Source: Streptomyces typhae
GTDB lineage: Bacteria > Actinomycetota > Actinomycetes > Streptomycetales > Streptomycetaceae
Length of the DNA: 64,000 bases
Assembly (NCBI RefSeq): GCF_009755605.1
Contig: NZ_WPNZ01000011.1
Coordinates: 82,093 to 146,092 of the forward strand
Reading direction: 5' to 3'
Shown: positions 32,949-42,208 of the stretch, piece after piece
Layout of the letters: every line of letters starts with the position of its first letter
How positions within the stretch are numbered: the first letter of the stretch is position 1
Translations under genes and position numbers: made by a program
The notes under the pieces: model-generated
What the model was told of the DNA's origin: nothing
Seen by the model: the letters and a program-made list of their open reading frames with translations, nothing else
The model's database searches: none

Positions 32949-33806
32949 TCAGTGGGCGGTGAGCGCGGCGTCCACGTGGGCGAGCAGGGCCGCGTACATG
33001 TCGTCGGGTCCGGTGCCGGGGCCCTCGGGGGCGCCGGCGAGGACCTGGGTGGCCAGGCCGTCGATGAGTGCGGTCAGGTGCAGGGCGGCGGCGTCGGGGT
33101 CGACGGGCCGGAAGACGCGCTGCTCCACGCCGCGCCGCACGACGTCGGCGACGGTGGCGCGCCACTGCCGGTAGTACTCGGTGTGCAGCAGGCCGACCGT
33201 GGTGGAGCGGGCCGCTTCCGCCCACAGGTCGAGCCAGACGCTCCACTGCTCGCGCCGGCGCCCGGTGCGCGGGGTCTGGAGCTCGATGAGCTGGCGCAGT
33301 TCGTCGGCGGCGTCCGCCGCGTCGGCGAGGGACGCGGCCCGGCGCGCGGTGTCCTCGTCCATGCACCAGCGCACGGCCGCCTCCAGGAGGTCGTCGCGGC
33401 CGGGGAAGTGGTAGTGGATGGCGGCCGTGCTCGTCGCGCAGGCCTGGGCGATGTCCTGGACGCGGACCGCGTGGAAGCCGTGCTCCGCGATGAGGCGGAC
33501 CGTCTCGCGGATGATCTGCAGTGGGCGGCCCTCGGGCGGCGCGGCGGCGCGGCGGCCGCGCGCCGTGCCGGACCGGGCGGGCAGGGGTTCCGCGCCGCCG
33601 CGCGTGCCGAGCAGCCAGGCGGCGTCGACGTCCGCGGTGTCCGCGATGCGGGCCAGCTCGGCCGCGGTGAAGCGCCGGGTGCCACCGAGCGAACGGGAGA
33701 GTTTCGACGGGTCCATGACGATCCGGCGGGCGAACTCCCGCTGGGTCACGCCGGCGGCGGCGATGACTTCCCGTACCCGGGCGGGCACGTCAGGGTCTTG
33801 CTCCAT
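32949..33806 (-). CDS. Double-HTH regulator: XRE head fused to TetR
   Basis: 285 aa from ATG 33806 (a GTG three codons upstream is possible). Residues ~8-68 form a Cro/C1-type HTH (VIAAAGVTQREFARRIVMDPSKLSRSLGGTRRFTAAELARIADTADVDAAWLLG). After a basic linker, residues ~95-145 form a TetR HTH (TVRLIAEHGFHAVRVQDIAQACATSTAAIHYHFPGRDDLL), followed by a TetR ligand domain. Two DNA-binding domains in one chain are unusual. It is upstream of and co-oriented with the carnitine genes (50 bases), with a 12-bp inverted repeat in its promoter, so it probably regulates them. Ligand unknown. Confidence 0.87.
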   Translation of the reverse strand: MEQDPDVPARVREVIAAAGVTQREFARRIVMDPSKLSRSLGGTRRFTAAELARIADTADVDAAWLLGTRGGAEPLPARSGTARGRRAAAPPEGRPLQIIRETVRLIAEHGFHAVRVQDIAQACATSTAAIHYHFPGRDDLLEAAVRWCMDEDTARRAASLADAADAADELRQLIELQTPRTGRRREQWSVWLDLWAEAARSTTVGLLHTEYYRQWRATVADVVRRGVEQRVFRPVDPDAAALHLTALIDGLATQVLAGAPEGPGTGPDDMYAALLAHVDAALTAH

Positions 33807-33921
33807 GCCGACCACCGTACCCGTGCATTGAGATCAGCACAACGCAGGTGTCGGCCACACCCCTGGCCACGCCTTGAGAACCTCCTGCGATCAAGTTCTA
33901 TACGGCCGATCCCGCGATGCT

Positions 33922-33959
33922 GTTGCGATGCTGACTGACGCATCAGCCAGCATCGCAAC
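33922..33959. promoter_or_regulatory. Operator-like perfect inverted repeat
   Basis: GTTGCGATGCTG (33922-33933) is repeated inverted at 33948-33959 with a 14-bp spacer; a further direct half-copy GCGATGCTG lies just upstream (33915). It lies between the XRE-TetR gene and the divergent MDR gene. Confidence 0.7.
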
Positions 33960-34072
33960 GGCTGATGTGCACACGCCTGCCCGAGGCGGACTTGCCCTTG
34001 ACGCGCACGTCAGGAGTTAGCTTCACGGCTCGCCCGTCCGACCGAACCAGGCCGCGAGGCCGAGGAGCCGTC

Positions 34073-35143
34073 ATGCCTTCGTCACCCCCGCCCCTCCCTT
34101 CACCGTCCCTCGCGCTGCCGCGCGGCTCCCGCGAGGTGCGGCTCGCCGCGCTCCCCGCGGGCCTGCCGGAGGCCGCGCACTTCGAGGTCGTCGAGACCTC
34201 CGTGCCCGTGCCGGGCCCGGACGAGGTGCTCGTACGCAACCGGTACTTCCACGTCTTCCCCGCGCTGCGGACGCTGATCGGAGGCGGGGTCGAGGGCGCG
34301 CCCTTCCCGCCCCTCCGGGTCGGCGACCCGCTGTTCGGCGCGGCGGTCGGGGAGGTCGTCGCGGTCGGCGCCGCGGCCGGTGCGCCTGGCGGCGGGCCGC
34401 ACGTCGGCGACATGGTGCACCACTACCTCGGCTGGCGCGCGTACGCCGCTGTGCCCGCCGCCGCGTGCCGCCCCCTCGGCGACGCGCTGCCCGACCCCGT
34501 CGCGCACCTCGCGCAGGGCTGGACGGCCTGGCACGCGCTGACCAGGGTCGGTGATGTGCGCACCGGTGACACGGTGTTCGTGACGGGCGGCGCGGGTTCC
34601 CTCGGTTCGATGGCGGGGCAGATCGCCCGGCTGCTCGGTGCCGGGCGGGTGGTCGGCGGCACCGGTTCCCCGGGGAAGGCCGAGCGGATGACGGCGGAAC
34701 TCGGGTACGACGCCGTGGTCGTCCGCGGTGCGGGGCCGCTGTCGGAACAGCTGGCACAGGCCGCCCCCGGCGGACTCGACGTCGTCTTCGACACGGTCGG
34801 CGGCGAAGAGCTGCGCGCGGCACTCGGCGCGGCCCGCACCGGGGCGCGGTTCGCGCTGGTCGGCGCCCTGTCAGGACAACTCGCGCCGGAGCTCGACGGC
34901 ACCTCCGCACCGGTCGAGCTCGACACCTTCGCCCTGATCGTCAAGAACATCACGCTGCGCGGCACGACCACACCGGACGAACCACAGGGACAGTCGGATT
35001 GGAACGAACGCTTTATCCGCTCGCTGAGGTCGGGGGAGATCACGTTTCCGCACACCAGGGTCGCGGGCATGGAGGCGGCACCGCGGACGTTGGAGGAGGT
35101 GTTCCGGGGACGGCACTTCGGGACGGTGGTCGTGGAGTTGTAG
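34073..35143 (+). CDS. MDR-family NADP-dependent alkenal/one reductase-like protein
   Basis: 356 aa. Leukotriene B4 dehydrogenase-like MDR: VLVRNRYFHVFPALRTLI, VFVTGGAGSLGSMAGQIARLLGAGRVVGGTGS and the C-terminal LRSGEITFPHTRVAGMEAAP. No zinc ligands. ATG 34073 has GAGGAG eight bases upstream. Divergent from the XRE-TetR regulator and upstream of a MerR gene on the same strand (195 bases). Likely reduces reactive enones. Confidence 0.86.
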   Translation: MPSSPPPLPSPSLALPRGSREVRLAALPAGLPEAAHFEVVETSVPVPGPDEVLVRNRYFHVFPALRTLIGGGVEGAPFPPLRVGDPLFGAAVGEVVAVGAAAGAPGGGPHVGDMVHHYLGWRAYAAVPAAACRPLGDALPDPVAHLAQGWTAWHALTRVGDVRTGDTVFVTGGAGSLGSMAGQIARLLGAGRVVGGTGSPGKAERMTAELGYDAVVVRGAGPLSEQLAQAAPGGLDVVFDTVGGEELRAALGAARTGARFALVGALSGQLAPELDGTSAPVELDTFALIVKNITLRGTTTPDEPQGQSDWNERFIRSLRSGEITFPHTRVAGMEAAPRTLEEVFRGRHFGTVVVEL

Positions 35144-35338
35144 GAGAGGAGTACGAGGCCATGGCGGGGACGAGAGAGCGACGGCTGCGGCGGGCGGCAT
35201 GTGTGGGCGGTGCGGGGTACGGTGCCCCGCGCGAGCGCGAGTACTGGGCGCGGGCACATCTGCCGATGCCGGGGCGAGGACGGCTGCCTGCCCGGAACCA
35301 CACACCCCTGCGGGAGCGGGAGACAGTGGGGAGCGCTC

Positions 35339-35881
35339 ATGCGGATCGGTGACGCGGCGGCCGCCGCGGGGACGACGCCCCGCGCCCTGCGCTTCTACGA
35401 GGAGCGGGGCCTGCTGCCGCCCCCGCGGCGCACCCCGACCGGCCAGCGCGAGTACGGCCCCGGCGACGTGGCGCGCGTCCGCGTCGTCCGCCGGCTCCTC
35501 GCGCTCGGCCTCACCGTCGAGGACCTGCGCGCCTGTACGACGGGCCTGGACCTCCTGGACGACGACCTGCTGCCGCCCGCCGTCGAGGGGGCACGGCCGC
35601 CCGGCGACAGTCCACCACCGCCGGGCGACGGAGCACCCCCGCCCGGCGCCGGCCCACCCCCGTCACCCCCCGCCGCGCCCCGCGGCAGATGCGGCCTCGA
35701 CCCGGCCGTCGCCGAGCGGCGTATCGAGCGGCTCGACGAGGAGATCGCCCGGCTGGCCGACCTGCGTCGGCGCCTCGCCCGCCGGGTCGCGGCGATCCGT
35801 GCGGTGGCCGCGATCGACGAAGCACGGGGCATCGCCCCCGCAGACCGCGCCCGCGACCCCGCGCTCCGTACACGCGTTTGA
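35339..35881 (+). CDS. MerR-family regulator
   Basis: 180 aa. The MerR winged helix is at the N-terminus: MRIGDAAAAAGTTPRALRFYEERGLLPPPRRTPTGQREYGPGDVARVRVVRRLLALGLTVEDL in pattern. The coiled-coil C-terminal part (AERRIERLDEEIARLADLRRRLARRV) is separated by an unusual ~40-residue Pro/Gly/Asp linker. No metal-binding cysteine pair is evident. GGGGAG lies seven bases before ATG 35339. It may control the adjacent MDR gene. Confidence 0.87.
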   Translation: MRIGDAAAAAGTTPRALRFYEERGLLPPPRRTPTGQREYGPGDVARVRVVRRLLALGLTVEDLRACTTGLDLLDDDLLPPAVEGARPPGDSPPPPGDGAPPPGAGPPPSPPAAPRGRCGLDPAVAERRIERLDEEIARLADLRRRLARRVAAIRAVAAIDEARGIAPADRARDPALRTRV

Positions 35882-36010
35882 GTCGCGGGGCGATTTCCAC
35901 GGGGCTTATCACGCGATGGTGTGACCGGAGGCACCCGATGGCATCGGGGGGCGCACCGCGGGTAGTGCTCGGCTGCCCGCACGCCGCCCCCCGCGAGGAG
36001 AGACCTCCGC

Positions 36011-38230
36011 ATGCCGCAGTCGTCGTCACGCCCCTTCGAGCTGCCGAGCTTCTACATGGTGCATCCGGCGCGCCTCAACCCCCATGTGGATCAGGCGCGT
36101 TCGCACACCAGGCAGTGGGCGCGGGACAAGGGAATGCTGGAGGGGTCCGGGGTCTGGGACACCGCCGACCTGGAGGCGCACGACTACGCGCTGCTGTGCG
36201 CGTACACCCACCCGGACTGCGACAGCGCGGCACTCTCGCTGGTCACCGACTGGTACGTGTGGGTGTTCTTCTTCGACGACCACTTCCTGGAGCTGTTCAA
36301 GCGCACCCAGGACCGGGAGGGCGGCCGGGCCTATCTGGAGCGGCTGCCGATGTTCATGCCGATGGACCTCGCCGCGCCGGCACCGAGACCCGCCAACCCG
36401 GTGGAGGCGGGCCTCGCCGACCTGTGGGCGCGCACGGTGCCGAGCATGTCCCCGCAGTGGCGGGCCCGCTTCGCGGAGAGCACCCGCAACCTCCTCAACG
36501 AGTCGCTGTGGGAGCTGTCCAACATCAACGCGCACCGCGTCGCGAACCCCGTCGAGTACATCGAGATGCGCCGGAAGGTGGGCGGCGCCCCCTGGTCGGC
36601 GGGGCTCGTGGAGTACGCGACGGGCGCGGAGGTGCCCGACGCGGTGGCGGCGTCCCGGCCGCTGCGGGTGCTCAGGGACACGTTCGCCGACGCCGTGCAC
36701 CTGCGCAACGACCTGTTCTCCTATCAGCGCGAGGTCGAGGACGAGGGCGAGCTGAGCAACGGCGTCCTGGTGCTCGAAACGTTTCTGGGCTGCACCACCC
36801 AGGAGGCAGCGGACGCCGTGAACGACCTGCTGACCTCGCGGATGCAGCAGTTCGAGGACACCCTGCTCACCGAACTCGCGCCGCTGTTCGCCGAGAAGGC
36901 CCTGCCCCCGGACCGCTGTGCGGACGTCCTCGCGTACGCCAAGGGCCTCCAGGACTGGCAGTCCGGCGGCCACGAGTGGCACTTGCGCTCCAGCCGGTAC
37001 ATGAACGAGGGCGCCCTCGGCGGCCGCTCGCCGCTCGGGGGCCCCACCGGCGTCGGTACGTCGGCCGCCGGCGTCAAGGACCTGATCGCGGCGACCGGCG
37101 CCGCGCGCCTGCGCCGCTTCACCCATGTGCCGTTCACGCGCGTCGGCCCGTCCAGGATCCCCGACTTCCACCTGCCGTACACGACCACGATCAGCCCGCA
37201 CGTCGACGCCTCCCGGCGCGAGGCCGTGGACTGGGCCGCCCGCATGGGCATGCTGCAACCGCAGCCGGGCGTGCCCGCCTCCCACATCTGGGACGCGCGC
37301 AAGCTCGCCGGTTTCGACTTCCCGCTGTGCGCGGCGGGCATTCACCCGGACGCGACGCGGGACCAACTGGACCTCGGTTCGTGCTGGCTGACCTGGGGGA
37401 CGTACGGCGACGACTACTACCCGGCGGTGTTCGGCAGGCCCCGGGACCTGCTCGGAGCGAAGGCGTGCACCGAGCGGCTGCGCCTCTTCATGCCGCTCGA
37501 CTGCTCCCCGACGCCCCCGCCCCTGAACGCCATGGAGCGGGGCCTCGCCGACCTGTGGGCGCGCACGGCGGGACCGATGGACGCGGAGGGGCGCGCCGCG
37601 CTGCACGGCTCGCTGGTGTCGATGACGGACAGCTGGCTGTGGGAGCTCGGCAACCACGCGCAGAACCGCGTCCCCGACCCGGTCGACTACATCGAGATGC
37701 GCCGCCACACCTTCGGCTCGCACCTCACGATGAGCCTGTGCCGCTTCGGGCACGACACGCGCCTGTCCCCGCAGGTCAGCGCGAGCGCCCCGGTGCGGAA
37801 CCTGGAGAACGCCGCCGCCGACTACGCGATGCTGATGAACGACGTGTTCTCGTACCAGAAGGAGATCGAGTACGAGGGCGAGGCGCACAACGCGATCCTC
37901 GTCGTGCAGAACTTCTTCGACTGCGACTACCCGACGGCCCTCGCCGTCGTCGCCGACCTGATGGAGTCCCGCATGCGGCAGTTCCAGCACGTCGTCGCGC
38001 ACGAACTCCCGGTCCTGTGCGCGGACTTCGGGCTCGGCGAGGAGGCACGGGCCGGCCTCGACCGCCATGTGGTGGAGTTGCAGCACTGGATGGCCGGCAT
38101 CCTCGTCTGGCACCGCGACTGCCGCCGCTACCGCGAGGAGCACCTCACGGGCGGCCCGCTGCCCGCGCCTTCGGGGATCGGCACGCAGGTCGTACACCCC
38201 GGCTGGCTGCGGGAGCCCGCCACGCCCTGA
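36011..38230 (+). CDS. geoA: Geosmin synthase (germacradienol/geosmin synthase)
   Basis: 739 aa bifunctional two-domain sesquiterpene cyclase. N-terminal domain: metal motif DDHFLE with Asp89/Asp90 and NSE-type NDLFSYQRE from Asn233. C-terminal domain: DDYYP from Asp467 and NDVFSYQKE from Asn610. The N-domain converts farnesyl diphosphate to germacradienol; the C-domain fragments it to geosmin. ATG 36011 follows GAGGAGAG at nine bases. Monocistronic. Both active sites look intact, so geosmin production is expected. Confidence 0.97.
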   Translation: MPQSSSRPFELPSFYMVHPARLNPHVDQARSHTRQWARDKGMLEGSGVWDTADLEAHDYALLCAYTHPDCDSAALSLVTDWYVWVFFFDDHFLELFKRTQDREGGRAYLERLPMFMPMDLAAPAPRPANPVEAGLADLWARTVPSMSPQWRARFAESTRNLLNESLWELSNINAHRVANPVEYIEMRRKVGGAPWSAGLVEYATGAEVPDAVAASRPLRVLRDTFADAVHLRNDLFSYQREVEDEGELSNGVLVLETFLGCTTQEAADAVNDLLTSRMQQFEDTLLTELAPLFAEKALPPDRCADVLAYAKGLQDWQSGGHEWHLRSSRYMNEGALGGRSPLGGPTGVGTSAAGVKDLIAATGAARLRRFTHVPFTRVGPSRIPDFHLPYTTTISPHVDASRREAVDWAARMGMLQPQPGVPASHIWDARKLAGFDFPLCAAGIHPDATRDQLDLGSCWLTWGTYGDDYYPAVFGRPRDLLGAKACTERLRLFMPLDCSPTPPPLNAMERGLADLWARTAGPMDAEGRAALHGSLVSMTDSWLWELGNHAQNRVPDPVDYIEMRRHTFGSHLTMSLCRFGHDTRLSPQVSASAPVRNLENAAADYAMLMNDVFSYQKEIEYEGEAHNAILVVQNFFDCDYPTALAVVADLMESRMRQFQHVVAHELPVLCADFGLGEEARAGLDRHVVELQHWMAGILVWHRDCRRYREEHLTGGPLPAPSGIGTQVVHPGWLREPATP

Positions 38231-38261
38231 CCCGGCACCCGTCCCCGCACGACAGTCCGGT

Positions 38262-39896
38262 TCAGTGCTGCTCCTTTCCGCTGTGGATGCTCCGGTACTC
38301 CTCGGCCGTCGCCTTCGGCACCTGGGCTCCGGGGCCGTACATCGCGTGCGACAGGCGGGCCCGCAGGCGCTCCGAGCGGGGCACCTTGCGGGCCACGCCG
38401 TTGGCGTCGACGCGGGGGCCCAGGTCGATCGGCTCGTGCTGCTCGTGTGCGGTGAGCCGGAACCGTTCGCCCTGGCTGAGAGGCTCGTGGACCTCGACGC
38501 ACTCGCCGTGCGGCAGGCGTTTGACGATGCCGCTCTCCCTGCCGTGCAGCACCTTCTCGCGGTCGCGGCGCTGGAGCCCGAGGCAGATCCGGCGGGTGAC
38601 GACGAAGGCGAGCACGGGTGCGACGAAGAACGCGACGCGCACGAACCAGGTGATGGCGTTGATGGAGAGGTGGAAGTGCGTGGCCCACAGGTCGTTGCCG
38701 CCGCCGACCATCAGCACGCCGTACAGCGTCAGCCAGGCCACGCCGAGGCCCGTGCGCGTGGGGGCGTTGCGCGGCCGGTCCGCGATGTGGTGCTCGCGTC
38801 TGTCCTTGGTGACCCAGGACTCGACGAACGGATACACCGCGATCACCGCCATGATCAGCGGGAACAGCATGAAGGGGATGAACACGCCCAGTTCCAGGGT
38901 GTGGCCCCAGGCGTTGATCTCCCAGCTGGGCATCACCCGGATCAGGCCCTCGGAGAAGCCGAGGTACCAGTCGGGCTGGGCACCGGTGCCCACGAGGTCG
39001 GGGCGGTAGGGGCCGAGCGCCCACACGGGGTTGATGGTGGCGATCGCGCCCATCATCGCGAGGACGCCGAAGACCAGGAAGAAGAAGCCGCCCGCCTTGG
39101 CGACGTAGATCGGCAGGAACGGCGCTCCCACGACGTTCCTCTCGGTCCGTCCGGGACCGGCGAACTGGGTGTGCTTGTGGTGGAAGACCAGGATCAGATG
39201 GGCCACCACCAGGCCCAGCATGATGCCCGGGAGCAGCAGGACGTGCACGGCGAAGAGCCTCGGGATGATGTCGTGGCCCGGGAACTCCCCGCCGAAGAGG
39301 AAGAAGGACAGATAGGTGCCCACGACGGGGATGGACAGGATGGCGCCCTGCGCGAAGCGGATGCCGGTGCCGGACAGCAGGTCGTCGGGGAGCGAGTAGC
39401 CGGTGAGCCCGGTGATCAGGCCGAGCATCAGCAGGGTCCAGCCGAACAGCCAGTTGATCTCGCGCGGCTTGCGGAACGCGCCGGTGAAGAACACCCGCAT
39501 CATGTGCACCAGCATCCCGGCGACGAACACCAGCGCCGCCCAGTGGTGGATCTGCCGGATGAGCAGCCCGCCGCGCACCTCCATGCTGATGTCGACGGTC
39601 GACTCGTAGGCGCGGGTCATCAGGACGCCCTTGAGGGGTTCGTACGTGCCGTCGTACTCGACCTCGACGCCGCTCGGCTCGAAGAACAGGGTGAGCCAGA
39701 CGCCGGTGAGGATGAGGATCAGGAAGCTGTAGAGGCAGATCTCGCCGAACATGAACGACCAGTGGTCGGGGAAGACCTTGCGCATCTGCGTCCTGCCGAG
39801 GGTGTGCAGGCCGAGGCGGCCGTCGGCCCAGTCGGCGACGCGTTCACCCTTGCCGGGGCCGTTCGTGCGGGCGGTGTTGCGGGCGCGTTCGCTCAT
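38262..39896 (-). CDS. qcrB: Cytochrome b subunit of bc1-type complex (orphan QcrB)
   Basis: 544 aa, actinobacterial QcrB length. About eight to nine membrane segments; haem-ligand region QIHHWAALVFVAGMLVHMMRVFFTGAFRKPREINW and the second pair in PRLFAVHVLLLPGIMLGLVVAHLILVFHHKHTQ; Qo-site PDWYLGFSEG. It transfers electrons from menaquinol to the Rieske protein and cytochrome c1. There is no qcrC, qcrA or ctaE beside it, unlike the main copy in streptomycetes, so this is probably a second paralogue. Its flanks are geoA (convergent) and a galactonate dehydratase. Confidence 0.92.
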   Translation of the reverse strand: MSERARNTARTNGPGKGERVADWADGRLGLHTLGRTQMRKVFPDHWSFMFGEICLYSFLILILTGVWLTLFFEPSGVEVEYDGTYEPLKGVLMTRAYESTVDISMEVRGGLLIRQIHHWAALVFVAGMLVHMMRVFFTGAFRKPREINWLFGWTLLMLGLITGLTGYSLPDDLLSGTGIRFAQGAILSIPVVGTYLSFFLFGGEFPGHDIIPRLFAVHVLLLPGIMLGLVVAHLILVFHHKHTQFAGPGRTERNVVGAPFLPIYVAKAGGFFFLVFGVLAMMGAIATINPVWALGPYRPDLVGTGAQPDWYLGFSEGLIRVMPSWEINAWGHTLELGVFIPFMLFPLIMAVIAVYPFVESWVTKDRREHHIADRPRNAPTRTGLGVAWLTLYGVLMVGGGNDLWATHFHLSINAITWFVRVAFFVAPVLAFVVTRRICLGLQRRDREKVLHGRESGIVKRLPHGECVEVHEPLSQGERFRLTAHEQHEPIDLGPRVDANGVARKVPRSERLRARLSHAMYGPGAQVPKATAEEYRSIHSGKEQH

Positions 39897-39970
39897 GCGA
39901 CTCCCCCCTCGGGCGGCTACCAGGGTAGGGGTGTCGCCCGCCCGTCAACAGGCCTTGTTCCGGGCGGGTT

Positions 39971-41116
39971 TCACCATTCGGCGAACGATCCGTCCGGGTG
40001 CCGCCACACCGGGTTGCGCCAGGCGTGCCCGCTGCGGTCGGCGGCCCTGACCGCCGCCTCGTCGACCTCGACGCCGAGGCCCGGCAGCGCGGTGCGGTGG
40101 GCGTGGCCGTCGGTGAAGCGGAACGGCTCGGTGTCGAGCACGTACGAGAGGAGATCGCCGCGCTTGTTGTAGTGGATGCCGCGGCTCTGCTCCTGGATGA
40201 GGAAGTTCGGTGTCACCCAGGCGATCTGGAGGCAGGCGGCGAGCGCGATCGGGCCGAGCGGGCAGTGCGGGGCGAGCAGCGCGCCGTAGGTCTCGGCGAG
40301 CGCGGCGATGCGCTGCACCTCCGTGATCCCGCCCGCGTGCGACAGGTCGGGCTGGGCGACCGCGACGCCCGCGGTGAGGGCGGGCAGGAAGTCGGCGCGG
40401 CTGTACAGGCGTTCGCCGGTGGCGATGGGGACGGGGCTGGCCGCGACCAGGGCGGGCAGCAGATGGCTCTGGTCGGGCAGCAGCGGCTCCTCCGCGAACA
40501 GCGGGTGCAGCGGGGCGAGTTCGGCGAGGACGCGGCGGGCGCTGGCCGGGGTGAAGCGGCCGTGGAAGTCGACGGCGACGTCCCGGTCGGGCCCGATGGC
40601 CTCGCGAGCGACGGCGACGCGGTCGACGACGGCGGTGGTCTCCGCGGGCGTGGCGAGGGGCGAGGTCGCTCCGGCCGCGTTCATCTTCACGGCCGTGAAG
40701 CCCGCCTCGATCTGCGCGGCGATGTGCTCGGCGAGCACCGCGGGCTCGTCGCCGCCCACCCAGGCGTACACCCGCACCCGGTCCCGTACGGGCCCGCCGA
40801 GCAGGGCGTGTACGGGTGCCCCGTACGTCTTGCCCGCGATGTCCCACAGGGCCTGGTCCAGGCCCGCCACGGCGCTGGAGAGGACCGGGCCGCCGCGGTA
40901 GAAGCCGCCCTTGCTGAGCACCTGCCAATGGTCCTGGATGCGCAGCGGGTCCTGCCCGATCAGGTGCTCGGCGAGGACGTCGACGGCGGCGCGCACCACC
41001 TCGGCGCGGCCCTCGACGACGGGCTCGCCCCAGCCGACGACGCCGTCGTCGGTCCCCACGCGGCAGAACAGCCAGCGCGGCGGGACGAGGAAGGTCTCCA
41101 CGCGGTCGATCCTCAT
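39971..41116 (-). CDS. Enolase-superfamily dehydratase, D-galactonate dehydratase-like
   Basis: 381 aa, mandelate-racemase/enolase family. N-terminal capping domain then barrel; metal and base residues in DVAVDFHGR (Asp and His), FAEEPLLPD (Glu) and PIATGERLYSR (Glu), with HAGGITE and APHCPLGPIA after. The DxH pattern is that of the mannonate/galactonate dehydratase branch. ATG 41116 overlaps the upstream SDR stop as ATGA. With the SDR it fits oxidation and dehydration of a sugar acid; the exact sugar is unknown. Confidence 0.88.
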   Translation of the reverse strand: MRIDRVETFLVPPRWLFCRVGTDDGVVGWGEPVVEGRAEVVRAAVDVLAEHLIGQDPLRIQDHWQVLSKGGFYRGGPVLSSAVAGLDQALWDIAGKTYGAPVHALLGGPVRDRVRVYAWVGGDEPAVLAEHIAAQIEAGFTAVKMNAAGATSPLATPAETTAVVDRVAVAREAIGPDRDVAVDFHGRFTPASARRVLAELAPLHPLFAEEPLLPDQSHLLPALVAASPVPIATGERLYSRADFLPALTAGVAVAQPDLSHAGGITEVQRIAALAETYGALLAPHCPLGPIALAACLQIAWVTPNFLIQEQSRGIHYNKRGDLLSYVLDTEPFRFTDGHAHRTALPGLGVEVDEAAVRAADRSGHAWRNPVWRHPDGSFAEW

Positions 41117-41976
41117 GCCGACGCCTTCTTCACGCTCCAGCCGCCGTCCACGACCAGGTGCGTCCCGGTGATGTACGACGCCTCGTCCGCGGCGAGGAAG
41201 GCGATGGCCGCGGCGACCTCCGCCGGCGAGCCGAACCGCCCGGCCGCCGTCCCCTCGACGGTGAGCGTCCGGTCCTCCTCGCCGATGCCGTCCCAGGCGG
41301 GCGTCAGGACCGGGCCGGGAAGGACCGCGTTGACCCGCACGTCGGGCCCGTACTCGACGGCGAGCTGACCGCACAGCGACAGGAGCGCGCCCTTGCTCGC
41401 CGCGTACGCGGGGCGGCCGGGGATGCCGGTGCGGGCGTGCACCGACGAGGTGAGGACGACGGCGCCGCGGTGGGCGCGCAGGTCCTCGACGACGGCCTTG
41501 AAGCCGAGGAACACGCCGGTGAGGTTCACCGCGAGCTGCCGCTCCCAGGAAGCGAGGGTCATCTCGTGGGCGGGGGTGATGTCGCACGCGTAGGCGTTGG
41601 CGGACAGGACCCCGACGGGGCCGAAGCTGTGCGCGGCGGCCACCACGTCGTCCCAGGCGGCAGCGGAGCCGACGTCCGCGGGCACGAAGACGGCACGGCC
41701 GCCGTCGGCCCGGATCGCCTCCGCGGTGGCCTCGCCGCGCTCGGCGGCCACGTCGGCGACGACCACGGCCGCGCCCTCCGCGGCCAGGCGGGTGGCGGTG
41801 GCGGCTCCGATGCCGGAGGCGCCGCCGGTGACCACGGCGACGCGGCCGGTGAAGCGGGCGGCTGCGGGAGCGGGGGCAGCGGCGTTGCCTTCGGCATCCG
41901 TGCCGGACGCGGGGTCGGGGTCGGCTCCGGTGTAGGCCGGACCGGAGCCGTCGGGGGCGGGTGCGCTCGGGTTCAC
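41113..41976 (-). CDS. SDR-family sugar/polyol dehydrogenase-like
   Basis: 287 aa. TGGASGIGAATATRLAAEG, SANAYACDI and the catalytic YAASKGALLSL are visible. The first ~40 residues are an Ala/Pro/Gly-rich tail; GTG 41976 has GAGGGG at nine bases, supporting it. It overlaps the downstream galactonate dehydratase by four bases. Probably provides the keto or acid substrate of that pathway. Confidence 0.85.
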   Translation of the reverse strand: MNPSAPAPDGSGPAYTGADPDPASGTDAEGNAAAPAPAAARFTGRVAVVTGGASGIGAATATRLAAEGAAVVVADVAAERGEATAEAIRADGGRAVFVPADVGSAAAWDDVVAAAHSFGPVGVLSANAYACDITPAHEMTLASWERQLAVNLTGVFLGFKAVVEDLRAHRGAVVLTSSVHARTGIPGRPAYAASKGALLSLCGQLAVEYGPDVRVNAVLPGPVLTPAWDGIGEEDRTLTVEGTAAGRFGSPAEVAAAIAFLAADEASYITGTHLVVDGGWSVKKASA

Positions 41977-42036
41977 GTGTGCGGTCCCCTCGTGCGGGTG
42001 TGGGCCTGCGGGCCCACTCTAGGTCGGGACCCCGCA

Positions 42037-42125
42037 CGCTTCCATCGGCACGCGGCAGATCCACGCCTCGCCCGCTTCCGTCGGCACGCGGCAGATCCAC
42101 GCTTCGCCCGCTTCCCCGGGCACGC
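42037..42125. repeat. 36-bp tandem repeat, ~2.4 copies
   Basis: Units beginning CGCTTCC start at 42037, 42073 and 42109, the third partial. They contain CGGCACGCGGCAGATCCACG. They lie upstream of the SDR gene and downstream of the metallophosphoesterase gene. GCCGGTGGG-type 20-bp repeats follow to ~42195. Confidence 0.8.
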
Positions 42126-42208
42126 CGCGAACCGGCGCACCCGCAGGGGAGCGTGCAGGCCGGTGGGGCCGGCAGGCCGGTGGGATCGGCAGGCCGCCGC
42201 GGGCCCGC

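Noticed and set aside
35210..35235. MerR operator GCGGGGTACGGTGCCCCGC
   Set aside because: The arms are only six G/C bases, expected by chance in this GC content, and no 19-bp-spaced -35/-10 pair surrounds it.
35689..39009. A plus-strand open frame of ~1100 codons through the geosmin synthase gene
   Set aside because: It is the out-of-frame shadow of geoA and antisense to qcrB, with typical high-GC composition and no RBS.
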